Shown: in pieces, positions 24,211 to 35,034 of the stretch
Position numbering within the stretch: the stretch's first letter is position 1
Layout of the letters: every line of letters begins with the position of its first letter
Source: Eulemur rufifrons
Lineage: Eukaryota > Chordata > Mammalia > Primates > Lemuridae
Length of the DNA: 64,000 nucleotides
Assembly: GCF_041146395.1 (NCBI RefSeq)
Contig: NC_091000.1
Coordinates: 14,522,501-14,586,500, forward strand
Direction of reading: 5' to 3'
Translations under genes and position numbers: made by a program
The notes under the pieces: generated by a model
Database searches by the model: none
The model's input: only the letters and a program-made list of their open reading frames with translations
What the model was told of the DNA's origin: nothing

Positions 24211-25404
24211 TACTCTAAAGTTTAGTGCGTTTGGGGATACAGAAATATGGAGTTCTTTATAAAGATTTTGACTGTGGCATCGTATGATAATATACATTGG
24301 CTTTTAAATATTATGTTTTACTTAGATTGAAAAATCACAGTCTAACATCCCTATGGTTCCTATTTTCCCTCTTGTTTTGGTGTACTCCCTACCCTCCTCC
24401 CACCTGGGACTTCCCCAAAGTAAATTTACTCTGCTGGACATTAAGGACTTTATCTGTTTGGAGAATGCCTCTCTCTTTTTCCCTTCTTACCTGCCCCTCC
24501 CACCCTCTTTCCCCTTTTCCCTCTCTTCCTTTTCTGTTTCTTTATTTTAATATTCACAGGAGAGGGAAGCAAATTCTCCTGGCTGTATACAGAATACAAA
24601 TTTCCAAATGTTGCACTTGAAAATAAATTGAACTTTTAAGTTGACAAAGGCCATTCTGAACATTCAAAATGCGTGAAAATAAAGACTAATCAATTCTATT
24701 CGCATGTGTGTGGGTGGAAAACATCACTTTAATACACAGTATAAGCCTATTTGCTCGGTTTGGGGTTTTTTTCCTTGCACATCAGGGCGATGGTTTCAAT
24801 AGCTCTTTTGCACCAATTAGTAACAGGCCACAGTAGTAAAATAAACCTTTTGTCTGCTTCGTCTGACTCTTCGTCCTATTTGTCCTCACTCAGACCCGGT
24901 CAATATGGAGAAGGAAACACAAGACAACGCCCGGTGAAAGCAGAGGACGGTCCCTGGGGCACATGGGACTATCCCGGTACCCAGTCTGATCTTGGTGACT
25001 TCTGACGTCTCTGGATCCACGCTAGCTTTTCTGGTGATAGAAAAGCGGTTCTTATTATCAGCACTGGTGCCTGTAGACTCAAGGAGAAAGGGAGGATGTA
25101 CTCTTCCTACCTCCTGAATACCGCGGTCTTGGCCTAAGGGAGCAGACCACGGAAGCGCGAGTTCCACAAGCTCCTTCTCCCTCTCAAACGTGCAGCTCCA
25201 CGGCTCGGGCCTCGGGCAGCCAGCTGCTGTCCACTGCTTGGGTAACGGTCATGAAGCAGGGCAGAGAGCAACTTTTAATACACATTTTATACACTTCAGA
25301 CCACTAATGGGAGCTCCCAAACAGATCAAATTGTGAATACCTACCCCTGGGGCTGTATTTTTGTTAGGAGTTTTCTGGTAACAACAGGGATCAAAAACTA
25401 AGAC
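24211..25404. other. Unique sequence with a pyrimidine tract and a mild CpG patch
   Basis: 24470-24545 is strongly pyrimidine-rich on the plus strand, giving the 107-codon frame there. 24900-25240 has scattered CpGs ('cgcggtcttgg', 'gaagcgcgagttcc', 'cacggctcgggcctcggg') and open frames on both strands (84 and 93 codons) without recognisable domains. No gene is supported. Confidence 0.45.
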
Positions 25405-25890
25405 TGTTCTATTATGTTAAGTGAAATAAGCCAAGTACAGAAAGACAAATCTCCAACGTTCTCACCCATATGTGGGAGCTAAATAGTAAAAACAATTGAT
25501 ATTATGGAGAAAGAGAGTAGAATTATGGTTGCTAGGGTCTGGGGAAGGGAGTGGGGAGTGGGGGGACAAAGTGGGGATGGTTAATGGAAGTAAAAATATA
25601 GCTCGATAAGTAGATAGAATGAACAATATTTGATAGTACAACAAAGCGACTATAATCAATGATAAGTTGAGGTAACTTTGAAATAACTAAAAGAGAGGAA
25701 TTGGCACATTCCTAACACAAAGAAATGATAAATGCCTGAGATGATGGAGACCCCAATACTCTAATTTGATTAATTCACACTGTATGCCTATATCAAAACA
25801 TCACATGTACCCAATAAAGATATACAACTATTATGTACCCATAATAACTGAAAACAAAAACTTAAAAAGAAAAACAAACAAAACCTCAGA
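25405..25890 (+). mobile_element. L1 LINE 3' end, sense
   Basis: 'ttatgttaagtgaaataagcca', 'ctcacccatatgtgggagcta', 'gagtagaattatggttgct', 'aacacaaagaaatgataaatgcctgagatgatgga' and 'acatcacatgtacccaataaagatatacaactattatg' are the end of ORF2 and the 3' UTR of a primate-age L1, finishing in an A-rich tail. 5'-truncated. Confidence 0.9.
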
Positions 25891-25984
25891 CTGTTTTTTT
25901 AAACACGCCTGACTGACCAAGAAAATGGGTATTATTCTACACTAGTTTTGTATATTTTATTTAATAATTTTTTCCTTTTTGAAT

Positions 25985-26095
25985 TCTTTTTAAAGCTTTA
26001 AGTATAATTAAAATTATATATATTAAAGTGTACAACGTGATGATTTTATATATATATATATAGTAAAATGATCACCACTGTACACTTTTATATAT
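25985..26095 (-). mobile_element. L1M 3' UTR fragment, antisense
   Basis: 'ttaaagtgtacaacgtgatgattttatata' with an expanded (TA)n at 26047-26062 and 'taaaatgatcaccactgtacac' resembles the same L1M 3' UTR segment as 15405-15640. Short and diverged. Confidence 0.5.
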
Positions 26096-27290
26096 TTTTG
26101 GTTCTGTATATTTTAATTAGACAAAAAATTAACCTTGATTTCATATGTGTCATCAAAAGATTAAACAAAATTATTTATGCAATACAGAAAAAAATCATTT
26201 AAGAGGAACAGAAATGGCATTTATAAAACTAGTCTGCCAATAACTTCATTTTTATATAACATGCCTTTTCTTATGATGCTATTTTGAAAGTGTCCAAATG
26301 ATATCAAAGCTACCATATTTAAAGTTAAAAAGTCTTAATGTGGATATTTAAAAAAATCCTGATACTCATATCCTGATACTTCAGTAATATCCCAATGCTT
26401 TCATATGTACTGCAAATTTTATGTGCCATTTTATAAAATTATTATATAATCTTGCTAGGAAATTCTTGTCGCTCTCCATTTTACATAAGGGAAAACTGTG
26501 ACTCAGGTTGTGGTATTTGGTCTTCATCACAGTGTTAGCAAATAGTAGACCCAGGACTGAGGGAGCTCTTTCCGTATCATTGAAACTCTTCTGCGTGTTT
26601 GAAATTTATCTATCATTTAAACAGTTATTGTCTCTTTGATGTAGCAGAGCCACAGGGACCACAAAAGAAACAGTGACTCAGAACAGTTTTTCTAAAGCTT
26701 TCTTCCTGGACTTGACCACAGATGTATCTATCTGTCTCTATGCTCTCTCCACATCAAGACTGAAAGAGCCCAAGCAGGTCATGAAACTGAAAGGATTATA
26801 AAGTGCCGTATCAGAAAAGGAGCAAGAAATCCAAGGAGCATCTCTTAGCTGACGCATGCCAATAAAGAGGAGTCCAGTGCTTTTCGCCTCTGCTGGTATC
26901 TGCAGCCTATCACACTCTCAGGGCTTTGTCAGACACAGGGAGCTTGGCTCAGTCCTGCCACTCACTGGGAAGCAAATCTTGAGAAAGAGAGAGACACTGT
27001 AGGAAGCATGATCCTCTAAAGCAAGACAGTAAAGATAAAAAGAAGAGAAGTATGCTAAGGCAGTTCATAACACAAATAAAACTTAAGAAATTGATGGTTC
27101 TTCAATTTAAATTTACACAATCACTCTAGTAAAAATACGATTGCCATATTGAATTGATCATGGAGTTGAAATGAAAACTCATGATTAGCGTTTTGTGCAT
27201 TTGTGTAGTTCACCAAATATTAGTGACTCTATGGATTCAACTCTTTTATCCCGTCTGCTACAAATTATTGAGTTAGAAAAATTCTTATAT
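26096..27290. other. Unique sequence around one MIR
   Basis: Apart from the MIR at 26430-26590 I recognise no repeat. 26640-27020 is of average composition and simple-repeat free. No coding frame is supported. Confidence 0.5.
26430..26590 (+). mobile_element. MIR SINE fragment
   Basis: 'ctctccattttacataagggaaaactgtgactcagg' and 'gcaaatagtagacccaggactgagg' are MIR-like in order and orientation, highly diverged. Confidence 0.65.
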
Positions 27291-27373
27291 TTCCCTTTCT
27301 TCCTTCCTTCCCCCTTCTCTCTCTCTAACCCTCCCTCTTTTCTCTCTCTGTCTCTTTCTTTCCTTCTTTCTTT
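27291..27373. repeat. Polypyrimidine tract
   Basis: About 83 bases almost entirely C and T on the plus strand, with (TTCC)n, (CT)n and (TTTC)n sub-blocks and only isolated purines. It is the source of the low-complexity part of the 76-codon frame at 27195-27425. Confidence 0.95.
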
Positions 27374-27543
27374 ACATAGCCATACCAGAAATAATAAGAG
27401 GCAAAACGAAAGGAAACAAAAATAGTTACAAATCCAAATGTATAATTATCTTCAAGGGAAATTCCAAAGAGAAGAGGCAAGAGAGAAATTTCTCTCCGTA
27501 TTTGTGTGCAGTATTCTAATTAAAACTGACATTAAAATGTTAC

Positions 27544-27706
27544 TTTTTTTTTTTTTTTTGAGACAGAGTCTCACTCTGTCGCCCAGGCTAGAGTGCAGTG
27601 TTGTCATCATAGCTCACGGCAACCTCAAGCTCCTGGGCTCAAGTGATCCTCCCTCCTCAGCCTCCCAAAGTGCTAGGATTACAGGCGTGAGCCACTGTGC
27701 CCTACC
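27544..27706 (-). mobile_element. Single-arm chimeric Alu, antisense
   Basis: Antisense right-arm sequence (T run, 'gagacagagtctcactctgtcgccc', 'cctcaagctcctgggctcaagtgatcctcc') passes at 'ctcagcctccc' straight into the end of the left arm ('aaagtgctaggattacaggcgtgagccactg'). The middle, including the linker, is missing, leaving 163 bases. The join lies in a sequence common to both arms. Confidence 0.9.
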
Positions 27707-27769
27707 AAAACTAATTTAAAGAAGAATAACACAGAAACAACAATGAGTGGCTTGAAGAAAATGGAAAAG

Positions 27770-27977
27770 TGTGTCTTCTCAGGGGTCCTGAACCTATGGT
27801 GAGTCGTATAATTATTTCATTATATATTACAATGCAATAATAATAGAAATAAAGTGCACGATAAATATAATGTGCTTGAATCATCCCCGAACCATCTCCT
27901 CCTTCCCAGTCCATGGAAAAATTATCTTCCATGAAAACAGTCCCTGGTGCCAAAAAGGTTGGGGACAGCTGCTCTAA
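27770..27977 (-). mobile_element. hAT-family DNA transposon fragment
   Basis: The right end reads (plus strand) 'ccatggaaaaattatcttccatgaaaacagtccctggtgccaaaaaggttggggacagctg', complement of the element's start 'ccccaacctttttggcaccaggga'. The left part keeps 'tataattatttcattatatattacaatgcaataataatagaaataaagtgcac'. The far end is missing. Confidence 0.85.
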
Positions 27978-29214
27978 GAAAGCCACACTTACCTGAGAAG
28001 TAAAGGAAAGAGCAGGACTATTCTAGACTAAGCGGTGGGATCTATTAGATCCACCTGTTTCTATCTCAGTGATCTCTTTGAGCCTTGTTTTCTACATGCA
28101 TTGAAGACGAGGGAAGTACGTAGACTGCGAGGCACATCACTTACTGCTGTTCTGTATTATTGTTTGTCAATAGATGCCTGAACTCTCATATTGCAGTCAC
28201 CAGAAAACCTTCAGAAAATAAATCACTGGCCCATGGTTATTAACATCTTCAAACAACCAGGTATAGCATTCTTGCCCCTTAACAATGCAAGTTCCTGCTC
28301 CTTTCCGGTCGCTCAGTGACAGAAGTCGGGGGTTATTCTTGGCGCCTTCTCCCAGGTAATTCCCCCGAAGTCACCGGGTGGGAGGTGCTATCAGGAAAAC
28401 GCTCATCTTCATCCCATAACGCTTCGCCAGCAAGCAGCACCATGCCGACCACTCTCACACCTGCACCTGCTCGGCCTGTGGTCGCTGAGCAGGCTTAGCT
28501 TCCTGCACCACCTAAGCGTGCTTGCTCCTCATTCACTCCTTTGTCTGGCACAACATGAGACTTTGATTTCCCACAATTCAGACCCCAGATAACAGAGGTT
28601 TCCTAGGGGCCACCCTACTTGGTTTCTTTGCCATGTGTATTCCAAAAGGAAAAATCATTTCAGTGCAAATATAGGTTTTGGTGGGGGAGGGGTGTATGTC
28701 TGTGTAGCACATGAGAAATGTAAGAAGTGAATGGTCATATTTTTTTTAAAAAAGCAACTAAAATGAGAAAAGAATATTAAAATCTGGTTGGACTTATTAA
28801 ATAGACCCACAGAGGAAATTTCTAAAGGGCTGCTCAGGCCCATGCGTGGAGCCCTGGAAATGCACGCATTTCATGACGTCTCTGAACATGCCCTCTCCCC
28901 TCTGATTTTCCTTGACCTGGACGCCGCTGACTCAGTCCTCTGCTGGTTACGTATGGTTATAGGAACGTTAATTACCGGCTGTAATCTGCTCAGTATCCTG
29001 GAGAAAATAACAAGGATAACTAAGCTGGTTTGAGAAATACAGACATTTAGAGAAGTAAGTGCCACACTCAAAGGTATGGGGTTTTGTGAGCACATAATTG
29101 GGCAGGAATGTGGATGCTCCCATCTTCCCCTCTGTATGGACATCTGAGACAAAGATTCACCCAGCCACAATGCTAACGCTGATGCCCTAACGTGCAGGGG
29201 ATCTTAGCGAGCAT

Positions 29215-29330
29215 CTTTTCTTGTCACAGGTAAGGAATCTGAGGCTTGGAAAGGTTTAGGTCATTTACGTAGTTTAACATAGATTATAAAAGTTTAATAG
29301 TGGAGCAGAAAAGAAGTTCTGAATTTTCAC
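29215..29330 (+). mobile_element. MIR SINE fragment
   Basis: 'cttgtcacaggtaaggaatctgaggcttggaaaggtttagg' is a MIR core string. The 3' continuation is weak. Confidence 0.6.
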
Positions 29331-29810
29331 CTTAAGGAAAGTAACTTAAAAATTTCAATGAGTTTTTATGCTTTCTGTTGACATTAAAATATATTCACCC
29401 TTTTTTCCTGTTTTGTCAGAATCTGTAACATGGATAAAATTCTGTCTCTGTGTCATACAGGTATTGAAAGCCAGTCCTCTGGGTGCGCTCTCCACCGTAA
29501 GGGGACGGCTGATTTTATCCTTGTCATCCTGAACTTTTTATCTTTCTTTAAGACATGATAAATTAGGGAACAAAAGGAACTCCCTCTACATGACAGCAGC
29601 ACTTTTGGGAGGCTGAACATGTACCTCTGACTCAAGGCTGAGTTATTATAAGAAAAACAGAAAAGGAAGGAAAAAAGGTTTTAATTTCCCATTGTTGAAG
29701 ACAGTTTGTCAGGATGAGAGACAGACACACGGAACGTGTGCGGACTTGCACTTCTATTCAGGGATGAACAGGGCCAGTGTTTCACCCATGATGTCTTCAA
29801 AGCATTGCCC

Positions 29811-29866
29811 GGAATGCAAAATGACATGGTTTTTCTGGGGAATGCAAAATGACATGGTTTTTCTGG
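29811..29866 (+). repeat. Perfect 28-bp tandem duplication
   Basis: Two identical adjacent 28-base units (29811-29838 and 29839-29866), each beginning GGAATGCAAAATGACATGG and ending TTTTTCTGG. There is no simple-sequence character inside. As 28 is not a multiple of three it shifts any frame through it. Confidence 0.97.
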
Positions 29867-30229
29867 AATACAATTCCATTTGAAAGGCCAAGAAAAGGTG
29901 ATAGGTTTTTAATGAACATTTGGGTGCCTTCAAGGTCTCCCTCTATATCCAGAGGGGAGACGTTCCTGAAAAGCTACCTACAGAGAATAAAGCGATCTGG
30001 TTAAAATTCCATTATGATGAGTTTCTTTCATTCTTTTTTTTTTTTTTTTTGGCCTGCATTGTATAATTGAAAATGTCTTTGAAAAAGAAACATATGGGGG
30101 AAAAAGCATACATAGACTACAGAGAAATAGCAAAAGAAGATCATTGCTACTCTCCACTTAAGGAACGCACTGCTTTCATCCACAATAGCTCCAGCTGCCG
30201 GTGACACCATCGCAAGAATCAGTCCAGTC

Positions 30230-30720
30230 TGTCTGTCTTTCTGCCACCACAGACGTCTTCCTAAATTGATTTAGTGTTGTTCCTATTCTTAAAATCTTTT
30301 GGACTGCTTCTCGCTAATAGATAATGTCAATTCAGTACTACAATCTTTCTATCTCCCTTTCCTTCCTGATTTTCAAATCATTTTCTCCCAACAATCTCAC
30401 TTAAATTTTATTTTTAAATTCTATGGGAGCTTGGCACAAATTTTATCGTTTGTCTAGGCTGCTCTACCTATTCTTTCAAAGTTCTTTCCACCCTTCAAGG
30501 TCTAGTTCAGTTCCTACATCTTCCAGCAGTAACTCTTCTCTAATTTTCTCTCATGAAATTAACATGCCCGTCCCACCAGTCAGCACCAGCTGCGTGGGCG
30601 TGGGACTGATGCCGTCACACAGGACCTCGTGCTTAGAAGAGCCCACCCCAGGCTTGGCTCGCTGCTATGCTATTGCCGTCTTGAAACTTGAACCCCACAA
30701 ATGATACAGCCAGTCCTTCT
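30230..30720 (+). mobile_element. Probable L2 LINE fragment, sense
   Basis: 'tccttcctgattttcaaatcattttctccc', 'ctgctctacctattctttcaaagttctttcc' and 'cttcaaggtctagttcagttcctacatcttcc' follow the order of the L2 3' region (the 'ttcaggtctcagctcaaatgtcacctcc' part). Strongly diverged, so boundaries are rough. Confidence 0.5.
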
Positions 30721-30979
30721 CCAGTACTCCTAAAGTTAACAATTTTATAACTCTGCTCCAACAGTTCTCATCCACGTTGTTGTTTTGAAGTTATCTTTGT
30801 GCCTATCCACTCCCACTAGCAAGGGCGCTCTAGGAAGCCCTAGATCTGATTTGTTGAATTTCTAGAAGCATCTGGAAGAGCAGTTTGCACAGAGCAAAGA
30901 TGTTGAGGAGAAGCAAGAATACTTCTCAGAGTTCTTCAGGAAACAACTGAATAAAACCAACATCTACTGAGAATAATAA

Positions 30980-31332
30980 TGCCACAGTCTGAATGTTTGT
31001 GTCACTTCAAAATTCTATGCTGAAATTTCATCCCCCAATGTGATGGTATTAAGAGGTGGGTCCTTTGGGAGGTGATTAGGTCATGAGGGTGGAGCCCTCA
31101 TAAATGGTATTGGTGCCCTTATAAAAGAGGGCTGAGGGAGCTTGTTTGCGCCCTTTACCATGTAAGGACACATATAAGGTGCCATCAATGAGGACTGGGC
31201 CCTGCCACACACCAGATCTGCTGGCACTTTGATCTTGGACTCCCCAGGCTCCAGAACTGTGAGCAATAAATTTCTGTTGTTTATAAATGACCCAGTCTAA
31301 GGTATTTTGTTAGACTACAATGGACTAAGACA
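30980..31332 (+). mobile_element. MaLR-type solitary LTR
   Basis: Near-complete LTR: 'cagtctgaatgtttgtgtcac', 'ccaatgtgatggtattaagaggtgggtcctttgggaggtgattagg', 'cttataaaagagggctgaggga' (TATA-like), 'ggcactttgatcttggactccccaggctccagaactgtgagcaataaa' (AATAAA signal at about 31265) and the end 'ggactaagaca'. Well preserved. Subfamily (MST-like) is uncertain. Confidence 0.88.
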
Positions 31333-31389
31333 AACAGTAAAAGAGCTAAGAAGTCTTGCATACTTAGTATTTACCAATCACTGGTGATT

Positions 31390-31580
31390 TGTACTGTACA
31401 AGAAACCTAACCTAGTCTTCGCAACATGAGGAATGGGAACTATATTACAACTTTGTTTTCCAGATGAGAAAACTAAAGCTCAGAGAGGGAAGGTGTCCAA
31501 GTCCACACACTAAGTGGCAGAACCAGGAGTCAGAGTCATGTCTGGCTCCCTAAAATCAATGATTCTAAGTTCTTAACTCA
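31390..31580 (+). mobile_element. MIR SINE fragment
   Basis: 'tgttttccagatgagaaaactaaagctcagagagggaaggtgtcc' and 'cactaagtggcagaaccaggagtcagagtc' are textbook MIR 3' sequence. Confidence 0.9.
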
Positions 31581-33389
31581 TAGAGAATTATGAAATTTCC
31601 ATGCACTGAAAAAAACCTAAGGATATTCTTACTAGAACCAAAGCCAAGGCAGTAACATTCTCCTCTCTCGAAGTTCCAACTCTATGTTTATAAAACCTGC
31701 CTACAACACACCTGGACTTTTGAGATGTCAAACTAGTTTCTAATAAGAAACTGTTTTTTTCAGTTTATATCAACATTTCGCTAAATCTGCCAGCAGCGCC
31801 CTAAGCCATTCCTTTAACAAAAGCACTATCTTTGTACTTTCAGGTTTTTTAGCCATAAAATTTTATATATTTAGAGAAAAAATGTTTCAGAGGCAAGACA
31901 AAATCTAGGGAGAAAGAAATATTAGAATCAGACTCAGCTGAGCAAGGGGATCGGGTAGAAATCAAAGCGGTGCCAGCTGCCCATGCCTGGCTGTGGTCCT
32001 CCGACACAGTGGTGAGGAAGGTCGGGCTTTCCAGGCCCTTCTGAGCGTTCGAACATAAGCACATGACAGTCACGGAGACCGACTGGCAAGGATTAGTGTA
32101 AAAGGACATTTTACTGAGTTGAGTTCATCAGCAATTTTTACTCATCCATTTATTTTTAAAAATATGTCTCATTTCTGTTTCAGACCTTTGTTTTTACTGC
32201 TTGATCGAAATATGTGCCATGCATGACATACATATAATGCTTTGAACCCATTACTTTAGGAATTTGCGTTAAACACATCAGGATATTTCCAAACTCATCA
32301 CACATATGCTATAGCCCGGAATACGTGTTTTTGTCTTTCACGTGGAAAGATTGTTCAATAAAAACCTCACTGGGGCTGTCTTTCAAATTTTTAAGCTAAT
32401 TATGTATTCCAAAGCTTAGGTCTTTTTACAATTGTTATCTGCCTCAGTGGTTTTGGGTAAGAGATAATGCTTTTGCTCCCTCGTTCTAGAGGAAGCATTA
32501 TCAGCACACTCTGAGGTTCCTGGAGCTTTGCGTTGTTTCCAACCTTGTTTTTTAATCCTTAAATGAATTGCTTTGTCCCCTTTCCCAAGGAGCATAGTAT
32601 GAAGAAATAAAAGGTTTGACTTCCACTTGGAGCTGAAGGACTGGTGACAGCATCTGTCCACCTTTGGAGTGTTGTTCCACACTGTCTAGATGCACACGTG
32701 CTCTGCATCCAGGAAAACCAACGTCCCCTTCAGAGAGTGACAGCTACATGACTCCAAGGACAAGCTGCTCTGGTGCCTCATGTTCTCATTTGGTCCCTGT
32801 TGGGTACACTTCTAATCCTAATTTTGGAGAATTAAAACCAGGCATATAATGACTGAGAATGGGTAATACTTATCAAGATGCTATTGTTACATCACATAAA
32901 TGTCATTTTTTTCATTGCATTGGGGAATTTATAGGAATCACCAAATCTTCTTTCCAAAATCTTGTGCTCAGTAATTTGTAGTTTTGATGGCTAACCAACC
33001 ATTCTGGAAGGAAAGAATCATTTACTACAATAATGGAATTTACGTGGACTTCCACTTGAGGTAGTACACAGGTTATGCGGTACCCAGTAAAAACTGACAT
33101 AAACCACAGTTATAATTGTTGTACATATTTTTATCAATGCCACACCAGTTGTATTCCAAGTGACATCCACATTTGAAGATGACAATAAGAAGTTCAGAGA
33201 CATATTTCCCAACCAGATCATTCACCTGTCACCTTGCCAATGCATCATTTGAAGGAAATCTGTTGTGGTAAATGAGAATAAAACCTTGGCTTCTTTAGAC
33301 CAGAATTCAAAAAATTAAAAATAAACAACAACAAGACCATAAGTAGGTTTTAAGAACAGGGAAAGAGAGAAGAGAACTCATTTTACTCA
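31581..33389. other. Unique non-coding sequence
   Basis: No repeat is recognised over 1.8 kb. Frames of 86-88 codons on the minus strand (32109-31849, 32682-32416) contain no known domain. Composition is even, with no long simple repeat. Confidence 0.5.
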
Positions 33390-33560
33390 ACATTCATCTA
33401 GGTGCTGTGGATGTTAATTCATTTAAACTAGACAAAAAAAACCCAGCAGGAACCCTTATATCTCTTTGCCAATAGAGAAACCAAGGCTGAAGCAAAATTT
33501 CTTGCCTAAGACAGAGCAGTAAATCTGGTTTATCTAATTCCAAAACTTAAATTCTTTTTA
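33390..33560 (+). mobile_element. MIR SINE fragment
   Basis: 'gtgctgtggatgttaattcatttaa', 'tttgccaatagagaaaccaaggctgaagc' and 'cttgcctaagacagagcagtaaatctgg' follow the MIR order with substantial decay. Confidence 0.65.
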
Positions 33561-35034
33561 TCATATGAATACCATGGCAAGAATCATTTCGATCTTAAAA
33601 TTGCTTCAGATTTCTTAGCATGTTGATGTTTATTGTCATAAGTAAATGAGAAGTGTGATATTGCGTATGTGTTAATCCCTAAATGGCAGATGATAAAGGT
33701 GTTTATTTATCTACCTATACACTATTTAATGGGAAAAATTGTATTAATAATTTGGACATATTGAGGGATATCTCCTCACAAGAATTCAGACAATTTCTCT
33801 TCCACGTTTATATTTTTCATCTATAGCTCTATTTAAATCAAAGTTATCAGCAGATCATACTGGGAATCAGTTAGTGCCACAAGGCAAAGTAAATTGACCA
33901 TATTAGAAGAAAGGTTAATTGTCCCCTTGCCAACTCCAACTTTTGCACCAGGTTTATTATCACCCTTGAGATAGAAGCTGCACGATCAATTTCAAATATC
34001 AGAGCATAACATACGCTCCACAGGGAACCCATAAAAGAAAGCTGAGGAGGCAATAGCTCTACAGTTAGGAAAAAAAACCACAATTTTGATCGTGCGTAGA
34101 AAACACCAAATTAAACCTGGTACTCGGTATTGACTCAGCATACCAGCTTCTCCCAACACTGCAGCTGAAGCGTAATCTCCTGCTAACTCCCTGGAGTGAG
34201 ACCTTTACTCCCGTGGCACTGCTTGCTGGCAATACAGAATGGAACAGGTGCTGGCTTTGGGGGAAGCTTATGATTAGTTTCTTCAAATATGCAAAATAAT
34301 GCTTAAAGGAAATAGTCTTTTAACATGCCTAAAATGTGAAAAAACAAGAGGAATGAGGTTTACAAAATTTCTTTTTTTGCTACTAATTGATTTCAGGTTC
34401 AGTGAAAAATTCCTTTTAGGTTTTTTTTTTTCCCCTCTGTCCAAAGTTGGTCTTCAGTCCTCTGTTAGAAAGCTATTCTCATCCTCTTCATCCCTTTTAT
34501 TTCTGCACAGGTCTGTGTTAGTCACACCCGGAGCTGCCACCTATGTGTTCTCCAGCACATTGCTCTCACTACAGTCAGGCTAAAGGAATGATAGATTTCT
34601 CTCTGTTTGTAGAAAAGTTGGAGGCATAGAAGGTAATGGCGAAAGAGTCAAAGTTGTCAGTGTGGGGTGGAGAAGGTGGCCAACTTATTTAAAAACCATT
34701 GACACACCCCAGATTTACTCTGGGAAGACAAGATAAGATCAGTGCACAGGTGTGAAGAAATAGGGCACTCTGACACAACAAGGGTAGGCCAGAAATTTGA
34801 AGGTCATTATTGCACCATGCGCTTAGTGCCATGAATTTATATAGGTGGATAAGGTTGTCATAGTTCCTCAGTATCTGAGAAAAACAGACTTGTTGAATGA
34901 ATAAATGAATGAGAATGCTATATCCATTCTATAGATAAATGTAGATCTACAGATAGTACTGAGAGATACTATTTTACCATTAAAAAAAAAAAAAAACTCA
35001 ACAAAGTCTGAGTAACTAAGACGAGCTGACATGT
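33561..35034. other. Unique non-coding sequence
   Basis: No confident repeat. 33860-34290 is simple-repeat free and of mixed composition, a candidate for conserved non-coding DNA. T run at 34420-34431. The 34888-34912 'ttgttgaatgaataaatgaatgag' string is an L2-tail-like or (GAAT)n remnant. A run of 15 A lies at 34982-34996. Confidence 0.45.

Larger units (their letters stand above)
27978..30229. other. Unique sequence with a MIR, a tandem duplication and a T run
   Basis: 28300-28500 is GC-richer with scattered CpGs and a 60-codon frame of no known family. 28860-29010 carries CRE-like and AP-1-like motifs (see findings). A run of 17 T lies at 30034-30050 without an adjoining SINE. No repeat is recognised beyond those listed. 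Confidence 0.45.

Noticed and set aside
27438..27719. 93-codon plus-strand frame
   Set aside because: Its second half is translated antisense Alu and the first half is AT-rich DNA.
28316..28498. GC-richer 60-codon frame considered as an exon
   Set aside because: No clear splice sites and no family match, so kept only as part of the unique interval.
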